DNA of 64,000 nt, taken from Zizania palustris. Its lineage: Eukaryota; Streptophyta; Magnoliopsida; Poales; Poaceae. Every line of letters begins with the position of its first letter. The first letter of the stretch is position 1. Where the stretch lies: positions 67,273,144 to 67,337,143 of the forward strand of contig JAAALK010000287.1 in the NCBI GenBank assembly GCA_019279435.1. Direction: 5' to 3'. Below, one piece after another: positions 1 through 11,488 of this stretch. A program made the translations under genes and the position numbers. The notes beneath the pieces were generated by a model. It was not told where the DNA came from. It saw nothing but the letters and a program-made list of their open reading frames with translations, and ran no database searches.

Positions 1-812
1 TGCTTGTCGCCGAACCTTCCGACCGACCCTTTGGCTAGGGTCTCTAAAATACTGGACGATTGGGATTCTCCAATCACCCTTGTAGGTTTTAGAGGGTCTC
101 GCTGGCTCACCTTCTAAAAAAATTTCTAAACTACTGACTTCGGGTTGCCCCCCGAGCCATTCTTGCTCCTGCCGAAGCCTGGCCGGGCTAGCCGTTCGGA
201 GTGTGCTGGGCCGAAGCCCTCCGGAGGGTTCGGACTCCGGGGAGCCTTCTCCATGTGGGAGGCTTCGGCCTACGGACTCCCGCGTGCCAGGTCTCTCGGT
301 TGGTAGAGTACTCAGGTCCAAGGACCTTGGCGCGCATTGACCTTCGGCGGCCAGAGGGGTTCGACCCGGAGGGTGTGCCTGCCCACCGCTACTGGCTCTA
401 GCAGTGAGACCAAGCATCGACTTCTCCAATACAAAAAATTTTCCTCTCCTGACTTGGTAACCAGATGCTTGCCGAGTCAAATCATTTGCGACTGAATTGG
501 CTTCTCTTGACACGTGAGAGATTTTGAAGTCATCGAAAGCAGCAACTATGTATAGACATTTATCCAAGTAACTATTCAGCAAGCCGTTAAAGCATTGAGC
601 ACTTTTAGCTACTTGTTGCACTACTAACAAAGAATCACCATATGCGTGGACATGTCTAGCACCTACAGATTCTAGTAATTCAAGACCTAGCAATAAAGCT
701 TCGTATTCGGCTTGGTTATTAGTGGAAGAAAATTCTAGATGGGCCGAAGTTTCAAAGTGCATTCCATTAGGTGATATGAGAACCACTCCAATACCTTGCC
801 ACTCTTGCAAGC
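1..812 (-). pseudogene. pol: Gypsy A second RNase H and integrase N-terminus (partial)
   Basis: From about 810 down to base 1 one minus-strand frame is open with no stop. It first encodes a ribonuclease H domain (motifs STNNQAEYEALLLGLELL, HVHAYGDSLLVVQQV and REANSVANDL). A Gly/Pro/Arg-rich linker of roughly 100 residues follows, then the start of integrase (DWRIPIVQYFRDP, RVGRKVRRQA), which leaves the window. The frame differs from the upstream RT frame, so a small indel lies near 800-815, just after the DGSACK motif that starts the RNase H core. RNase H removes the RNA strand during reverse transcription and integrase joins the cDNA to the chromosome. The catalytic core of integrase is not in the window. 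Confidence 0.8.
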
Positions 813-2498
813 CGAACCATCAAAATAAAGTTTCCATGACACTACCTCAACTAGAGCAATATTTTCACTCCAGCTGACATCTACGTGGTGATCAAATATA
901 AAGTTGGCTACGATTTGGCCTTTCATCGCTCTTAGGGGTTCGTACGCCAAATCGTACTCAATCAACGCGTAAGCCCATTTTCTGATTCTTCCACTTAGAA
1001 TCGGCTTCTGTAACATGTGCTTTATAACATCGGTTTGGCAAATGACAACACATGTAGTGGGGAGAAGATAGTGGCGTAATTTGGTGCACGCGTAGTAAAG
1101 TGATAAACACAATCGTTCTATAAATGCGTACCTAGTTTTGGCGTCCAGCAGGCGGCTCAAGAATGTGATGATGTACTCTTTCCCCTCTACCTCCTGGGTT
1201 AGCACGACCCCAATCATGCTATCTTCAGCAGCGATGTATAGCCAAAACAGAATCCCGGCTTTGGGTGCTCTCACCATAGGCGGTGATGACAAGAACTCCT
1301 TGATCTTCTCAAAAGCACTTTGCTGGCTTGCCCCCCAAGTGAACTCAGCTTCGTTTTTTAGCCGGAGTATGGGGACAAAGGCATCAATCTTACCGGACAA
1401 GTTGGATATAAAGCAACGCAAATAGTTCATCTTGCCTAGCAATTTTTGTACATCCCTTTTGCACGTCGGCGCTGCAATGTTTCTAATCTTCTCAAGTCTC
1501 TTAGGATCAATTTCTATGCCTCTCTCGTGAATCATGAAACCTAAGAACTTACCCGCCGACACACCAAAAGCACACTTGAGTGGGTTCATTTTCAAACCAT
1601 ACTGTCGCATCCTATAAAAAACAACCTTTAAATTTGCTAAATGGTTTCCCATAGTGTCCGATTTGACTACAACATCATTGATGTAAACTTCTAACATAAC
1701 CCCTAGCAAGTCATGAAAAATAAAGTTCATAGCGCGCTGATACATGGCGCCAGCATTCTTCAAACCAAAAGTCATGACGACCCACTCGAACAAACCGACA
1801 AAACCAGGGCATCGAAAGGCAGTCTTGTAGACATCTTCTTCGGCTATAAAGATTTGATTATAACCAGCATTGCCATCAAGAAAACTTAGTACCTTGTGCC
1901 CTAAAGAGTCGTTGATCAGCATGTCGGCTAACGGCATTGGATACTCGTCCTTTGGAGTGGCTCTGTTCAGATCCCTGAAATCAATACATACCCAAATCTT
2001 GCCGCTCCCTTTCTTTTCTACAGGCACAATGTTAGCAACCCATTTCGTGTACCTGCACGGCCTAATAAACCCAACCTTGAGTAGTCGCTCTACTTCTTCT
2101 TTAACTCGGTCGTAGACGGCCGAGTTAAAGTGACGAGGAGGCTGCTTATAAGGCCTAAATCCGGACTTGATAGGCAGCCGATGCTCCACGAGCTCGCGGC
2201 TTAGTCCTGGCATCTCGCTATACTCCCATGCAAAACAATCGACATACGACTGAAGTAACTTTATTACTTAAGCCTTTTCATCAGGCTGTAAACGTTGGTT
2301 TACAAAAGTCGGCCTTGGGACGCTACCATTACCTATGTCAACTTCCTCCAAGGGATCGGCCGACACAAAACCTTGTCCTAATTTCTCTACTTCTCTAAAG
2401 TCCCCGATGGTCTCGGCAATACTGTCTTTACTAGACCGATATTGCTCCACACGAGACTTTAGCCAATCTAAGTTACTCTTGCTAGACATGACTATCAA
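735..2498 (-). pseudogene. pol: Gypsy A reverse transcriptase and first RNase H
   Basis: This frame encodes the RT of gypsy A. Motifs in order are PGLSRELVEHRLP, a fingers motif (VCIDFRDLNRATPKDEYP), a palm motif (SFLDGNAGYNQI), FGLKNAG, then the catalytic box, and KLRHYLL in the connection/first RNase H. The catalytic box reads YIND where the family has Y-x-D-D: the first aspartate codon is AAT instead of GAT, a single G-to-A change that should abolish polymerisation. An in-frame TAA at 2268-2270 separates the N-terminal 76 residues (2271-2498) from the rest. A frameshift near 810 cuts off the second RNase H. Its frame also differs from the protease frame just upstream. Confidence 0.88.
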
Positions 2499-3430
2499 TA
2501 CAAGAACAATCGTGCTACTCTAGCCGGCTTTACAGACACTGGTACAAAACGTCCTCCGGATACGCTAACAAAATCGTAATCCGAAAGATCTCTACCTGAT
2601 AGACACTCTACTTTGTTATGGACGGCGTCAATCGATACATCGACCAATGCTACTTGGGCCGAAGTATCCGCGGGAACGACCTCTATCTCATCGTCGTCCC
2701 ACTGTATCAGGCACTGGTGTAGGGTAGAAGGAATGCAGCAATTTGCATGAATCCAGTCGCGCCCGAGTAGCACGTTGTAGTTACCTTGTACGTCGATGAC
2801 GAAAAATGCTGTTGGCAATGTCTTTTTGCCCACCGTCAACTCCATGGAGAGTACGCCTTTGGCCTCGGAGCTCTCGTCGTTGAAGCCGTTGAGCATCAAG
2901 TTAGTCTTCTTCAGATCATCCTCGCCCCTGCCAAGTTTCTTCAACAACGAGTAAGGCATTAAGTTAACAGTGGCATCGCCGTCGATGAGCATTCGGGAAA
3001 TCAGCTTTCCATCGATGTGGCCTCTGACGTAGAGAGGCTACAGATGGCGAGCCGAGTCCTCGGTTTTCTCGAAGATGGCGTTGCGTGGGCCGAGGTTGAA
3101 TTGAGCGACATCGGCCTTGTCCTGCGGCAGGGCGAACTCGGTGGGCAGCGTGACGATGTTGATGTCCATCACCTAGGGTGCGGGCCCTTCAGAGATGGGC
3201 GAGTAATCATCGTCGAGCATGTCGTCGTCGCTCGGACTAGGAGCCGGGTTGGTTATCTCAACCATCTTCTCCCTCCACACCTGTCTTATAGCTGGCCGAG
3301 GGTGGATTTCTTCGAAGACAGCGTCGCGCTCGTCCTCAGCTTCCTTCTCACGTATATCTCTTGTGCCCATAGTCATTTTAGGCATCTCTTCTGTGATTTG
3401 GACATGCCTGGAGGGGCCCAAGATGGCCAC
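2495..3430 (-). pseudogene. pro: Gypsy A retropepsin (protease) region
   Basis: Aspartic protease segment between gag and RT. The active-site region reads MLIDGDATVNLMPYS; in related Tat elements I expect L-I-D-G-G/S-A, so the Asp is kept but the Gly two positions later is Asp. A second conserved stretch, NVLLGRDWIHAN, is the C-terminal retropepsin motif. The frame upstream (2993-3430) is an acidic linker with an in-frame TAG at about 3170 and another about 3043, and it is offset from the gag frame, so a frame change lies near 3380-3430. The protease normally cuts Gag-Pol during particle maturation. Confidence 0.75.
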
Positions 3431-6323
3431 GGCTTGGTGCCGGGTGCCACTGTTCGGCTTCCATCAACTCTGGCCGAAATGGTACTGCGCCCTTCGGCCT
3501 TATGCACCCTTTGCTCGGAGGGGTCTTCGCTGCAAACCCTGATGGACGGACATGCCTTGTTCGGCCGATCAAACCAGGCTTCGGTGCAGAGCCCGGCCGA
3601 AGCATGGGACTTACCTTCGTCAGACTTTGGTGACAAAGTCTTCGGGATTGGGACTTCCTGAGACCCAACTCTGATGGTGATGGCTTTAGACTCCCTGACT
3701 TCAGCCTCCGCATGCCCGCACCCTTCGGCTTCGCTCTGCATGGTCCGATTCGGAGGCACCACGTATAGTCTGTGGACGATGCCCCCTCCGCTGCGTCTGT
3801 TTGTCCATGCCATCCATAATACTCCGAAGGAAAACAAGACATAGTGTTAAATTGCGGAGGGCACTCCGACCCAGATACATACGGAGCCCATGGAGTTCCT
3901 GCCTAGTCGTACGGTGGAGGCATAGGTGGCTCTAGTGGCCTTGCCCACTGAGAGCCAAACCCGTTACCCGGAAGGGGGTTCGGTAGAGTTGATGGTGTCT
4001 CGGACAATACCAGCGAAGGGTCCTGCCACGTCGAAGGTATGTTCGGCTAGTGCAGGCCGAAGCCTCCTATCGGAGAAGTCCAACACAGTGTGAGGTTCGG
4101 CCATTGGGGGCCGAAGTTACTGTACGGGGTGTTCGGATATTGTGGCTCGAAGCCGCCATGCGGAGTGTCAGGCCACCATGGCCCGAAGCCGCCGTGGGAA
4201 GGGTTCGGCTTCTTCGGTCCGAAGCTACCTTCTGAGAGTCTTGGACCCTTCAGCTGCTTTAGCTTCTTAGTGTGGGGACCTGCTTCCTTGGCTTTTCTTT
4301 GATGTTTGTTTAACATCATATTGTACGTTACCTTCGGCCTCTTGCGAGCTTTAGCTGAAGGGGTATTAATGTTCTGTTTCCACACTCCTACCTTGGGGTT
4401 CTTTGGTATGAGCGTGCGGGTGCACGACTCTCCAACAATTACATCCTTCCCCTTAGCTGACTCGGCCTATTCTAGCCGAATCAACACCTTCTTCTCGCCG
4501 AGGTCGACGGCGTTGACGGGAAAATGATTTTTATCTAGCTTCATCTTCGGATTATGGTCTATCTTCAATCGTCCTTCTTCTATGGCCGATTGGATCTGCC
4601 ATCGAAAAACATTGCAGTCGTTAGTATTATGTGAATGTGAATCATGCCACTTACAGAATGGATGATTCTTTAACTCATCGGCCGGTGGAATGACTTGACC
4701 CTTAGGTAACTTGAGAAGCTAACTTTTTAAGAGAAAATAAAATATTTTATCACACTTAGTTATATCAAATGAGTACTTGACCTCACTAGGCCGATTCTTT
4801 GTGGGAGATGGTTGTAACTCGAAGCAAGTAACGTGTTTGTTCTTAGCGTTCCAAACCCATTCGGCCACGTACATGTCAGTCGAATCCTCCTCTTCTGACT
4901 CTTCCTCGTCAGAGCGGTACATGATGTGGATTTCAGCCCCAGGCTTGTTAAACGTCTTAATAAACTTTTTGTCTTTAGTTCGGCCTTCCTGGACCAGAGC
5001 CTGTTGTAAGACTTGGCTAACTTCTAAAAAGTTTTGGTTATCTAACCTCTCTTTAATCTCGGAATGCAACCCATTAAAAGCTAGTTCCGCCAAGTCCCTT
5101 TCTGAAACATTAAGGCTAAAACATCGGTTTCTAGTATCCCTAAAACACTTGATGTACTCGGAGGCGTTCTCGTTAGATTTCGGCTTAACTGATGTCAAAT
5201 GTGAAAGCCTAAGTTCTGTCTTACCCATGTAGAAATAATCATGGAATTTCCGCTCTAAATCGTCCCACGTCTAAATGGAGTTCGGCGGGAGCGCTGAAAA
5301 CCAAGTGAAAGCGGTGCCGGATAGCGAGAGAGAAAACAGCCTAACTTTTAGGGCATCTATCCCGCTGACTTCTCCAGATTGTGCCAAAAATTGACTAACG
5401 TGCTCTAGTGTAGTTTTGCTACCCTCACCATCGAACTTAGTGAATTCACGGATTCTATAGCCGCGGGGGTAGGGTACTGTATCAAGATGGTCGGGGTATG
5501 GCTTACGGTAAACCCTAACCCGTCCCTTGGGCATGAAGCCGGCACACTCTCTAAATAGTGCACGGACCCACTCCTCTATGTCATCTTGGCATGTTGCTTG
5601 TGCGCGCCTCTCATGCGGGGGCGCGGCATGCGGTGGGATATCGGCGTGTCGGCCATGGGTCTCTTCCCTGCGTGCGATCTCCATGACGTGTTCATGTCCT
5701 GGTGCCTGCGCATGTGGCGTGGGCAGCACGGGTACCGGTGCAGGTGGTGGTGCATGGTACGTAGTGCTAGTTTGACCATAAGTGTAATGATTAGTCTCGG
5801 TCATAAGTGTTGAGGCTGGAGACATGGTTGCGCTAATGCTGTCGTTAGTTCTGCCGTACACGTGGTTTGCCGGAGGTGCACTAGCAATAGGAACCGGGGG
5901 TACGACCTCAATAAAGCCGAACCTCCTAAGAGTTGCCTCTACTTGGGAGCTGACTGTCGAATATAAACGGTTGGCTAGCGAAGCGCTAACGGCTTGATCT
6001 ACTAATACGACTATTTTTTGCTCAATCTCTAAAGAAGATAAATGAGGCGATACATGTGTTACCTGGACCTGAGCGAGGTCGGGGGTGATGATGTCACGCT
6101 TGATGAAGCCTGCGCGTGTCTTAACGTAGCCCCCAAGCATCATGTCTTGTAGTGCTTTTAACTTTGCCTCGATCTCTGCTCGGTCTTCTACTGGGATATC
6201 CTCAAGTGTAGGTGTCAAGATGTTGCGGTTGTCGATATCCACGCCTCCTATTGCGTCCATCGGCGGTGCAGACGTATTAGTCGATGTAGATGTACCGGTG
6301 GCCGATGTAGACATACTTGTCAT
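3378..6323 (-). pseudogene. gag: Gypsy A gag
   Basis: The first ATG after the primer site is at 6323. From there a single frame can be followed to 3378, interrupted only by TAG codons at 5271, 4719, 4467, 4047 and 3903. It encodes a Ser/Thr-rich N-terminus, a capsid domain (FTKFDGEGSKTTLEHVSQFL, FTWFSALPPNSI, then TWDDLERKFHDYFYMG after the first TAG), a zinc-binding motif CKWHDSHSHNTNDC near 4640, and a Gly-Phe-Pro repeat tail. Gag forms the particle shell and binds RNA. All five breaks are TAG, the codon expected from C-to-T change at CAG, which fits decay by cytosine deamination. The last part (3378-3900) is weakly constrained and less certain. Confidence 0.72.
4050..4229 (-). repeat. 36-bp tandem repeat coding for GGFGP units in gag A
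   Basis: Inside the gag A frame a 12-residue unit of the form H-G-G-F-G-P-x-x-P-x-T-P is repeated about four times with period 36 bp. The phenylalanines fall at exact 12-residue steps and a fifth, irregular unit follows. The DNA of each unit contains the GGCTTCGG/CCGAAGCC motif that is also dense in the LTRs of this window. Confidence 0.7.
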
Positions 6324-6337
6324 GTTGGCGTAGCTGT

Positions 6338-6354
6338 CCCCAGTGGAGTCGCCA
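6338..6354 (-). promoter_or_regulatory. Primer binding site of gypsy A
   Basis: On the minus strand TGGCGACTCCACTGGGG lies 7 bases after the end of the 5' LTR and 15 bases before the gag ATG. A TGG start and this position are what a minus-strand primer binding site needs. I do not assign the tRNA species. Confidence 0.75.
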
Positions 6355-6361
6355 AAAAGTG

Positions 6362-7643
6362 TGTTGACACGAAAACGTGCCCCCGCACTTGGGTCAGTTC
6401 GATGATCCAAAAGTGTGCGGATACTTAGGGACAAGCCTAAGCATGACGCAGCACAGACGTCGCGTTCTGACTACCCTTAGTCGTGATAAGGGGGTGGAGT
6501 CGCCAGGCAATCAGATCACACGAAATAATCCAATTAGCCGAAAGAAATATATTAAACAGAATAAAATCAGCAAACCGGTCGGAGCCTGTCTGCTTCGAGG
6601 TCTGGTGCAAAGGGGTCGCCGAAGTATACCTTCGGTGTCTGGTGTGAAGTATCTCGCCGAAGGGTGCCTTTGTCGTTCGGACTGATCCGGCCGAAGATGA
6701 ACTCCGAATGGATCTAGACGCGACGATCACCTCCGAACAGCGGGAATCGGCGTGAGGTCTCCGATATGGCAAATTACAGAATAACGACGTGAGGGCCGCG
6801 CGCGAGTGTAACTTCGTCCAGAGCGGAGTCCGATTGTGGTGAAGCCTGTTGTGACGAAGTGTGCTGGCGAAGCCTATCGTCGAAGCCTGCAGTCCCACTG
6901 GAGGGTGTCCTGACGACCTCTAAAACTGATCTCTCAGCTCCGGACACCTCCGACAAATTAGCTCCGAACGTGTGAACCTTCAACAAAGAGAGTTCGAAGT
7001 ACCAATTCAGCCCGAGGACCGAATTCTGCTAAGTGTTGCACTAGTAGCGAAGGTAGCCATCTATTACACAAATTAGCGGATACTTCACAGGCGAAGTAAC
7101 AAGGCGATAGCAATCTATTACGTAGATTAACGGATACTTCACAAGTGAAGTAACAAGGGTTACCACTATTCCGAAGTGTCCGGCGGAGGGCTTCTAGGAA
7201 AACCCACGAAGAGGTACAGAAAAGTAAAGGTAAATAAATGCGATCAAACCTAGGGCTTTGTGTTGATTTGTGTTTTGGGGGCTCTCTAAGCTAGCCTCGC
7301 CTCTCTATTTATAGGGACAAACTTCTGATCTAATCTACTATATTTTAGCTTAGATAGAGATAAAAATTTAGCCGGAATTGTATCCAACTCTGTCTCTGCC
7401 GAAGTGGGCTCCAACTAGGCCCGTCGAAGCCTGCTCCTCGGGCCAAAGCTTCAATGGCGTGGGCCTCCGAAGGCTTCCTGGCCGAAGGCCGTGGGCTGGC
7501 TAGAGCCTTTCGGAGCCCATGGCTCAATGGACCTTCGGCCCTGTAGGGCTTCGACCTGACCCTGGACATGTGTATTTTTGGCCCAAATCACCAAAAATTG
7601 GTATTTTGACAATCTCAGCCATTGATGCCATTTTTTGCTATCA
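6362..7643 (-). repeat. 5' LTR of gypsy A
   Basis: Read on the minus strand the LTR starts TGATAGCAAAAAATGGCAT and ends GTGTCAACA, 1282 bp. The same start and end recur in the solo LTR at 56240-57589. A TATA box (7306-7314) marks U3, and the U5 part contains TGGCGACTCCACCCC (6491-6505), which repeats the first 12 bases of the primer site. The LTR is rich in CTTCGG/CCGAAG motifs. Confidence 0.88.
7306..7314 (-). promoter_or_regulatory. TATA box of gypsy A LTR
   Basis: CTATAAATA on the minus strand, about 330 bp into the LTR, followed by a GC-richer leader. Orientation agrees with gag-pol. Confidence 0.65.
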
Positions 7644-8022
7644 ACAGTGTCTTGATGATCTGAGATAATTTGTGTTTGATTCTCTCTAGTAGTGATTGAT
7701 TTATATACATAAGTGTCTTGGTGATTTAATCAGTTTAACTTTCACTGATTGTTTGATTTAGTTTCTAGTTTTATATGAAATCAGTACCTCATGAACCATG
7801 TTTTTTGTTATGCTGAGAGTTTGTATGAAAGACTGAATGGATTTGGATAATATTTGAGCATACCTTGTTGATTAAGTAGCAAACCAATTTTGCATCTATT
7901 CTAATGTCAAAAACAGTCTGATTCAGTTTGTAGATGTTTGAAGCCGTGCATATTTTCTTGTGCATATTTTCTGCAATCTATTTGTGCTAAGTACTGTTAA
8001 TACACCCATATAGAATTAGATC
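7644..8022 (+). other. Left visible piece of LTR-like element E
   Basis: AT-rich DNA without a gene, squeezed between gypsy A and copia B. Because B is an insertion with near-matching flanks (AGATC at 8018-8022, ATATC at 51729-51733), this piece continues at 51729. The joined sequence ends at 53351 as a copia-type LTR. No TATA box or ORF is seen here. Confidence 0.55.
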
Positions 8023-10140
8023 TGTAGGACCAGAAACGGCGACCAGAGGGGGGGTGAATGAGAGCTTTTAAAATTTCAGACCAAAATAGCCTTTTGTTTT
8101 AATTCTGTCTTCTGCGGAACAGGCTTCGAACACACCCTTCGAAGTTCTGGTTCCGAGGTATTTTACAGCTCCGAATACAGGCTTCGCAAGGAGCAAAAGT
8201 TCAAAGCCAAGAAGACTTCGCTCCACCCACAACCCCGAAAAATCAGCTCTGCTAAGTCAGTGCAGGCTCCGCACACAGGGTGCTCCGAGCAGGCTTCACA
8301 CTTCACCCTTCGCAAGAGCGGACCTCCCTCTGAGGACCTGCTTCGCACTACACCCTTCGCAAGAGCAGACTTCCCTCTACGGACTTCGACCAAATACTCA
8401 GCGACAGCAACTGGTGATGGGCTTCGTACTTCGAAGGTCTAAACGCACACTAAACAAACTTCGCCGAGGACTTCGACAAGGGAAGAAAAACGGGCTTCGA
8501 TCTAAGCCAAGACCAGTGCTTCGCTAGTAATCGGAGAGGCCTCGCCTCCAGTTTACACAGAGCGAACAGACACTGAAAAAACACACACTTCGCTCGAACA
8601 CACTTCGCTCAACAGGCTTCTCACACACTTCTCTAGACAGGATTCAGTGCACAAACTCAACTCAAAAGAAGTGAGACAAAAGAGATCGAAGCATGCAGAG
8701 AAGTACGCATACAAGCTCAAGCAGTAAATGAACACAAAATCAAAGCTTCGATGCTTGAACAGGGAACACAAAAATTGAACTCACAGATCTGAATACAAAG
8801 TATGTGGCGGCTAATACAGGAGCTCAAAAATGAATGCTCAAAGTGTTGATGTGACCTAGCCAGCCTCCACTATTTATAGGCACTATTCAGTCCTATGAAT
8901 AGACTACTTTACCCCTAGGGTTTACACTGGTTTTGTCTCATCAGAACAGGGGGGTACAGTTGGTAGTCTACTTTATTTGGAGTCTTCTTTTGTCAGCTTC
9001 GCAGAGGGGACAACACTAGCTTTTGCAGAGCAGATGCTGTCAGCCTTTGTAGTTTTGGACCCTTCTGAATCCCCCCTTCGCACGCGAGGGGTGCAGAGGC
9101 TTCGGTGAGAAGCCTTGAGCCTGACGGCATTCGCTTCACCGAAGTCAGCCTTCGATACAGTGACGTTTTTGAGTCGAAGCCGTCAAAGCCCTTGGGTCTT
9201 CGCACCAACACCTTCGGAGTGGACCACCACGGCTTCGCAGCTTCTCCCAACTCAAACTTCGTCAGTCCGTGTACCGAAGCCATGCATGGCCGAAGTACCT
9301 CAAGTCATCCTCACTCCGGAGCCAGCTTCGCTCCGAAGCCTGCTTCACTCTGACGCCCCACCTTCGGAGTACCACCCTTCGAAGTCCCTCCTTCGTCCAA
9401 GGCCTCCTCATGAAGAATTCCATGACCACTTCGTCGTAGTATCTCTCCTCGAGCACACTCCTCGACGATCCTCACCCGGACCATGCTTTCAATGCACCTC
9501 GACTTCTGAGACCTTCATCGGGTATACCTTCGAGTGTCTCCCTCCGGAGCACACCTCGAACACCTTACCTCATTGTTGAGGACTTAGTCCACCATACTCC
9601 GAAGTCACTCCTTTCGGAGTACCCTTCGAAGTGCCTCGCCTCCGAGGACTTCGTCTTGGAGTACCTTCACCCGGAGTCACACTCCGCACTTACTGCCTTC
9701 TCCTGGCGCACCTCGACCCGAGGTCCGACCTCGACCCCTTCGCAGCCTTCGTGATGGAGCTCCCTGCTCCCCTGGCATCAAGCCTCCCGCTTGACCCAGG
9801 TTCACCTGCTACGAACCGTCCATCGCCTCCGAAGTCCCCTGCGCACCACACACAAACAGGCAAGTGTATCCAGTACCCCGGAGACCTCTCCGTGTAAGCA
9901 ACCTCCGATACACACTCCGATGTACCGCCCAAAGTACCGAGACCTTCGGTACAACCAATCATCGTGTACTGTCGGACCCCTCCGACAGGCACACTCCGCT
10001 GCAACAGCTGCAGCAACCAGAGACCACCGAACCCTTCGGTGAAACAACCTCCGAACCGCTTCGGAGGGACCCCTTCGAATCAGAGGGTAAAATCTGTCAA
10101 TCACTCATCACAGACTCCAAAACCAACCCTTGGTTTCTCA
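8023..10140 (-). repeat. 3' LTR of copia B
   Basis: Minus-strand LTR starting TGAGAAACCAAGGG and ending GGTCCTACA. Its partner at 49557-51728 is about 54 bp longer, mainly because the partner carries an extra copy of a block with CAGTGCAGGCTC and ACCCTTCGCAAGAG near 49865-49960. A TATAAATAG box lies near 8872-8880. The region 9090-10080 is packed with CTTCGG, CTTCGAAG and CTCCGAAG motifs. Confidence 0.9.
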
Positions 10141-10154
10141 ATCTCCCCCTTGAT
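10141..10154 (-). promoter_or_regulatory. Polypurine tract of copia B
   Basis: On the minus strand ATCAAGGGGGAGAT abuts the 3' LTR. It is identical to the tract of copia C (44827-44840) and is the plus-strand primer site. Confidence 0.85.
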
Positions 10155-10777
10155 GAGTGCATTGACAACCAAATTCAAGTTCAAGAAATTTGACAAATTT
10201 CAGCACACAAGTGACCATAAAAACTCAGAAACGAGCCAAATAATTTCACTTGACAAAAGAATTTTCCTTCCCCTTTTCAAAAGAGTAAAAGCCCCTTCGG
10301 CAAAACTTCCCTTTGCAAGATAAAAACTCCCCCTGAGTTAATTTCCCCCTTTGCTGCAAAGAACTCAACAATTTCTCCCCTTTGGCAATGCAACCATCAA
10401 GGAGCATTTTTTTTAAAAGATGCAAAGCTTCGAAATGGGAAGAATTGCAAAGACATATAAAGAAAAAATATGCCAATATTAATACCAATTATCATGTGCT
10501 CAGCTCAATTTAACATTCTCTAAAAACATGATGACAGCATGTGATTTTATCATTTTGAAATAAAAGCATCACCACTCAATCAAGGTAACTAGACAAGTAA
10601 AAGCAGTGACTCCGCAAAGCTAGTCAATTTCTACTCTAGACAAACAAGTCCAGTTCAAATGGAGCATTGAAAGCAAACTTGATGATCAATGAATTTTGTT
10701 GTTCTTTTCATAATGCCAGGGGTTATTTGTTTGTCCACCTTATACTTTCCAATCAGGCCAAGCCTAGGCATGAAAGC
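10155..10777 (-). other. Non-coding 3' region of copia B, part 1
   Basis: No credible ORF. Several further C-runs on the plus strand (CTCCCCC near 10327, TTCCCCC near 10343, TCTCCCC near 10374) are polypurine-like on the element strand. Element F interrupts this region at 10778; it resumes at 22142. Confidence 0.7.
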
Positions 10778-11272
10778 TGTTGGCGTAAAAGATTACGCTA
10801 ACAGGTTTCTGTAGATTAGAAACTAACAAACGAAGTGTTTGCGAAGTGAACTGTTCTAAGCCTCCGAAAGGATAATAACTTAGAATAGTTCGAATGTGTG
10901 TATTGAATAACTTGTATTCGGTCCCTATTACAGGGTGAAATGAGGGGTATTTATAGGCCCAAATATTAAGGAAAAGACCTATTTACCCCTCTATTACAAC
11001 TGACATAGTGGAAACTATTCGGTACCCCTGATAGGGCTAAAATGGTAAAAGACTAATCTAATAATATAAAAGATAAATCTTCCATCTTAGCTAGCAATAA
11101 AGATCTCGCAGAACCTTAGTTCGAAGATGTACTTCGAACCAATGCCTATCTTCGTACTTCGAGCGCGACTCAGGGTATCTTCGAAGATGGACGTCTGGAA
11201 ACCTTCGAATCTACTATCTGCTTTCATGTTGTTGCGGCAATAACCCCGAAGATGAGATATTTTCCCCCAACA
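10778..11272 (-). repeat. 3' LTR of gypsy F
   Basis: TGTTGGCGTAAAAG at the left edge and TTTTCCCCCAACA at the right edge; a perfect TGTTGG/CCAACA terminal inversion. 495 bp, same length as the 5' copy. The adjacent plus-strand sequence GTAGCCCCTCG (11273-11283) is the purine tract CGAGGGGCTAC on the element strand. Confidence 0.95.
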
Positions 11273-11488
11273 GTAGCCCCTCGAATACTCTTCTCCGTTT
11301 AACCTGTAATGTTAGGAGAGCAGTATACGGAAGGAAAAAATAACCAGACATAGGGGTTATTAGATTTCAATTCGTCTCCGAAATGTACGAAGATATAAAC
11401 TCCGAATCAGTTTTAAGACAATGACTTTTCGAACTATCTTAGAACCAACTTAGGAAGTTCGAAAGTCTTTTAGACTTAGAGGAAATAA

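Larger units (their letters stand above)
1..7643 (-). mobile_element. Ty3/gypsy Tat-type retrotransposon A, right part
   Basis: An LTR retrotransposon on the minus strand that runs off the left edge of the window. Reading from right to left the order is 5' LTR, primer binding site, gag, protease, RT, RNase H, second RNase H, start of integrase. That PR-RT-RH-IN order is typical of Ty3/gypsy, and two RNase H regions in a row is the hallmark of the plant Tat lineage. The LTR edge at 7643 was set by comparison with the solo LTR at 56240-57589, which has the same TGATAGC start. The flanking bases ACAGT (7644-7648) would be the target duplication, but the partner copy lies outside the window. The coding region carries many stops and at least three frame changes, so it is dead. 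Confidence 0.9.

Noticed and set aside
201..401. 66-codon plus-strand ORF
   Set aside because: It is the antisense shadow of the open RNase H-integrase frame of gypsy A.
9105..10323. Overlapping ORFs in the B LTR (also 50676-51809)
   Set aside because: They arise from the CTTCGG-rich composition, occur in several frames and in both LTRs, and lack domains.
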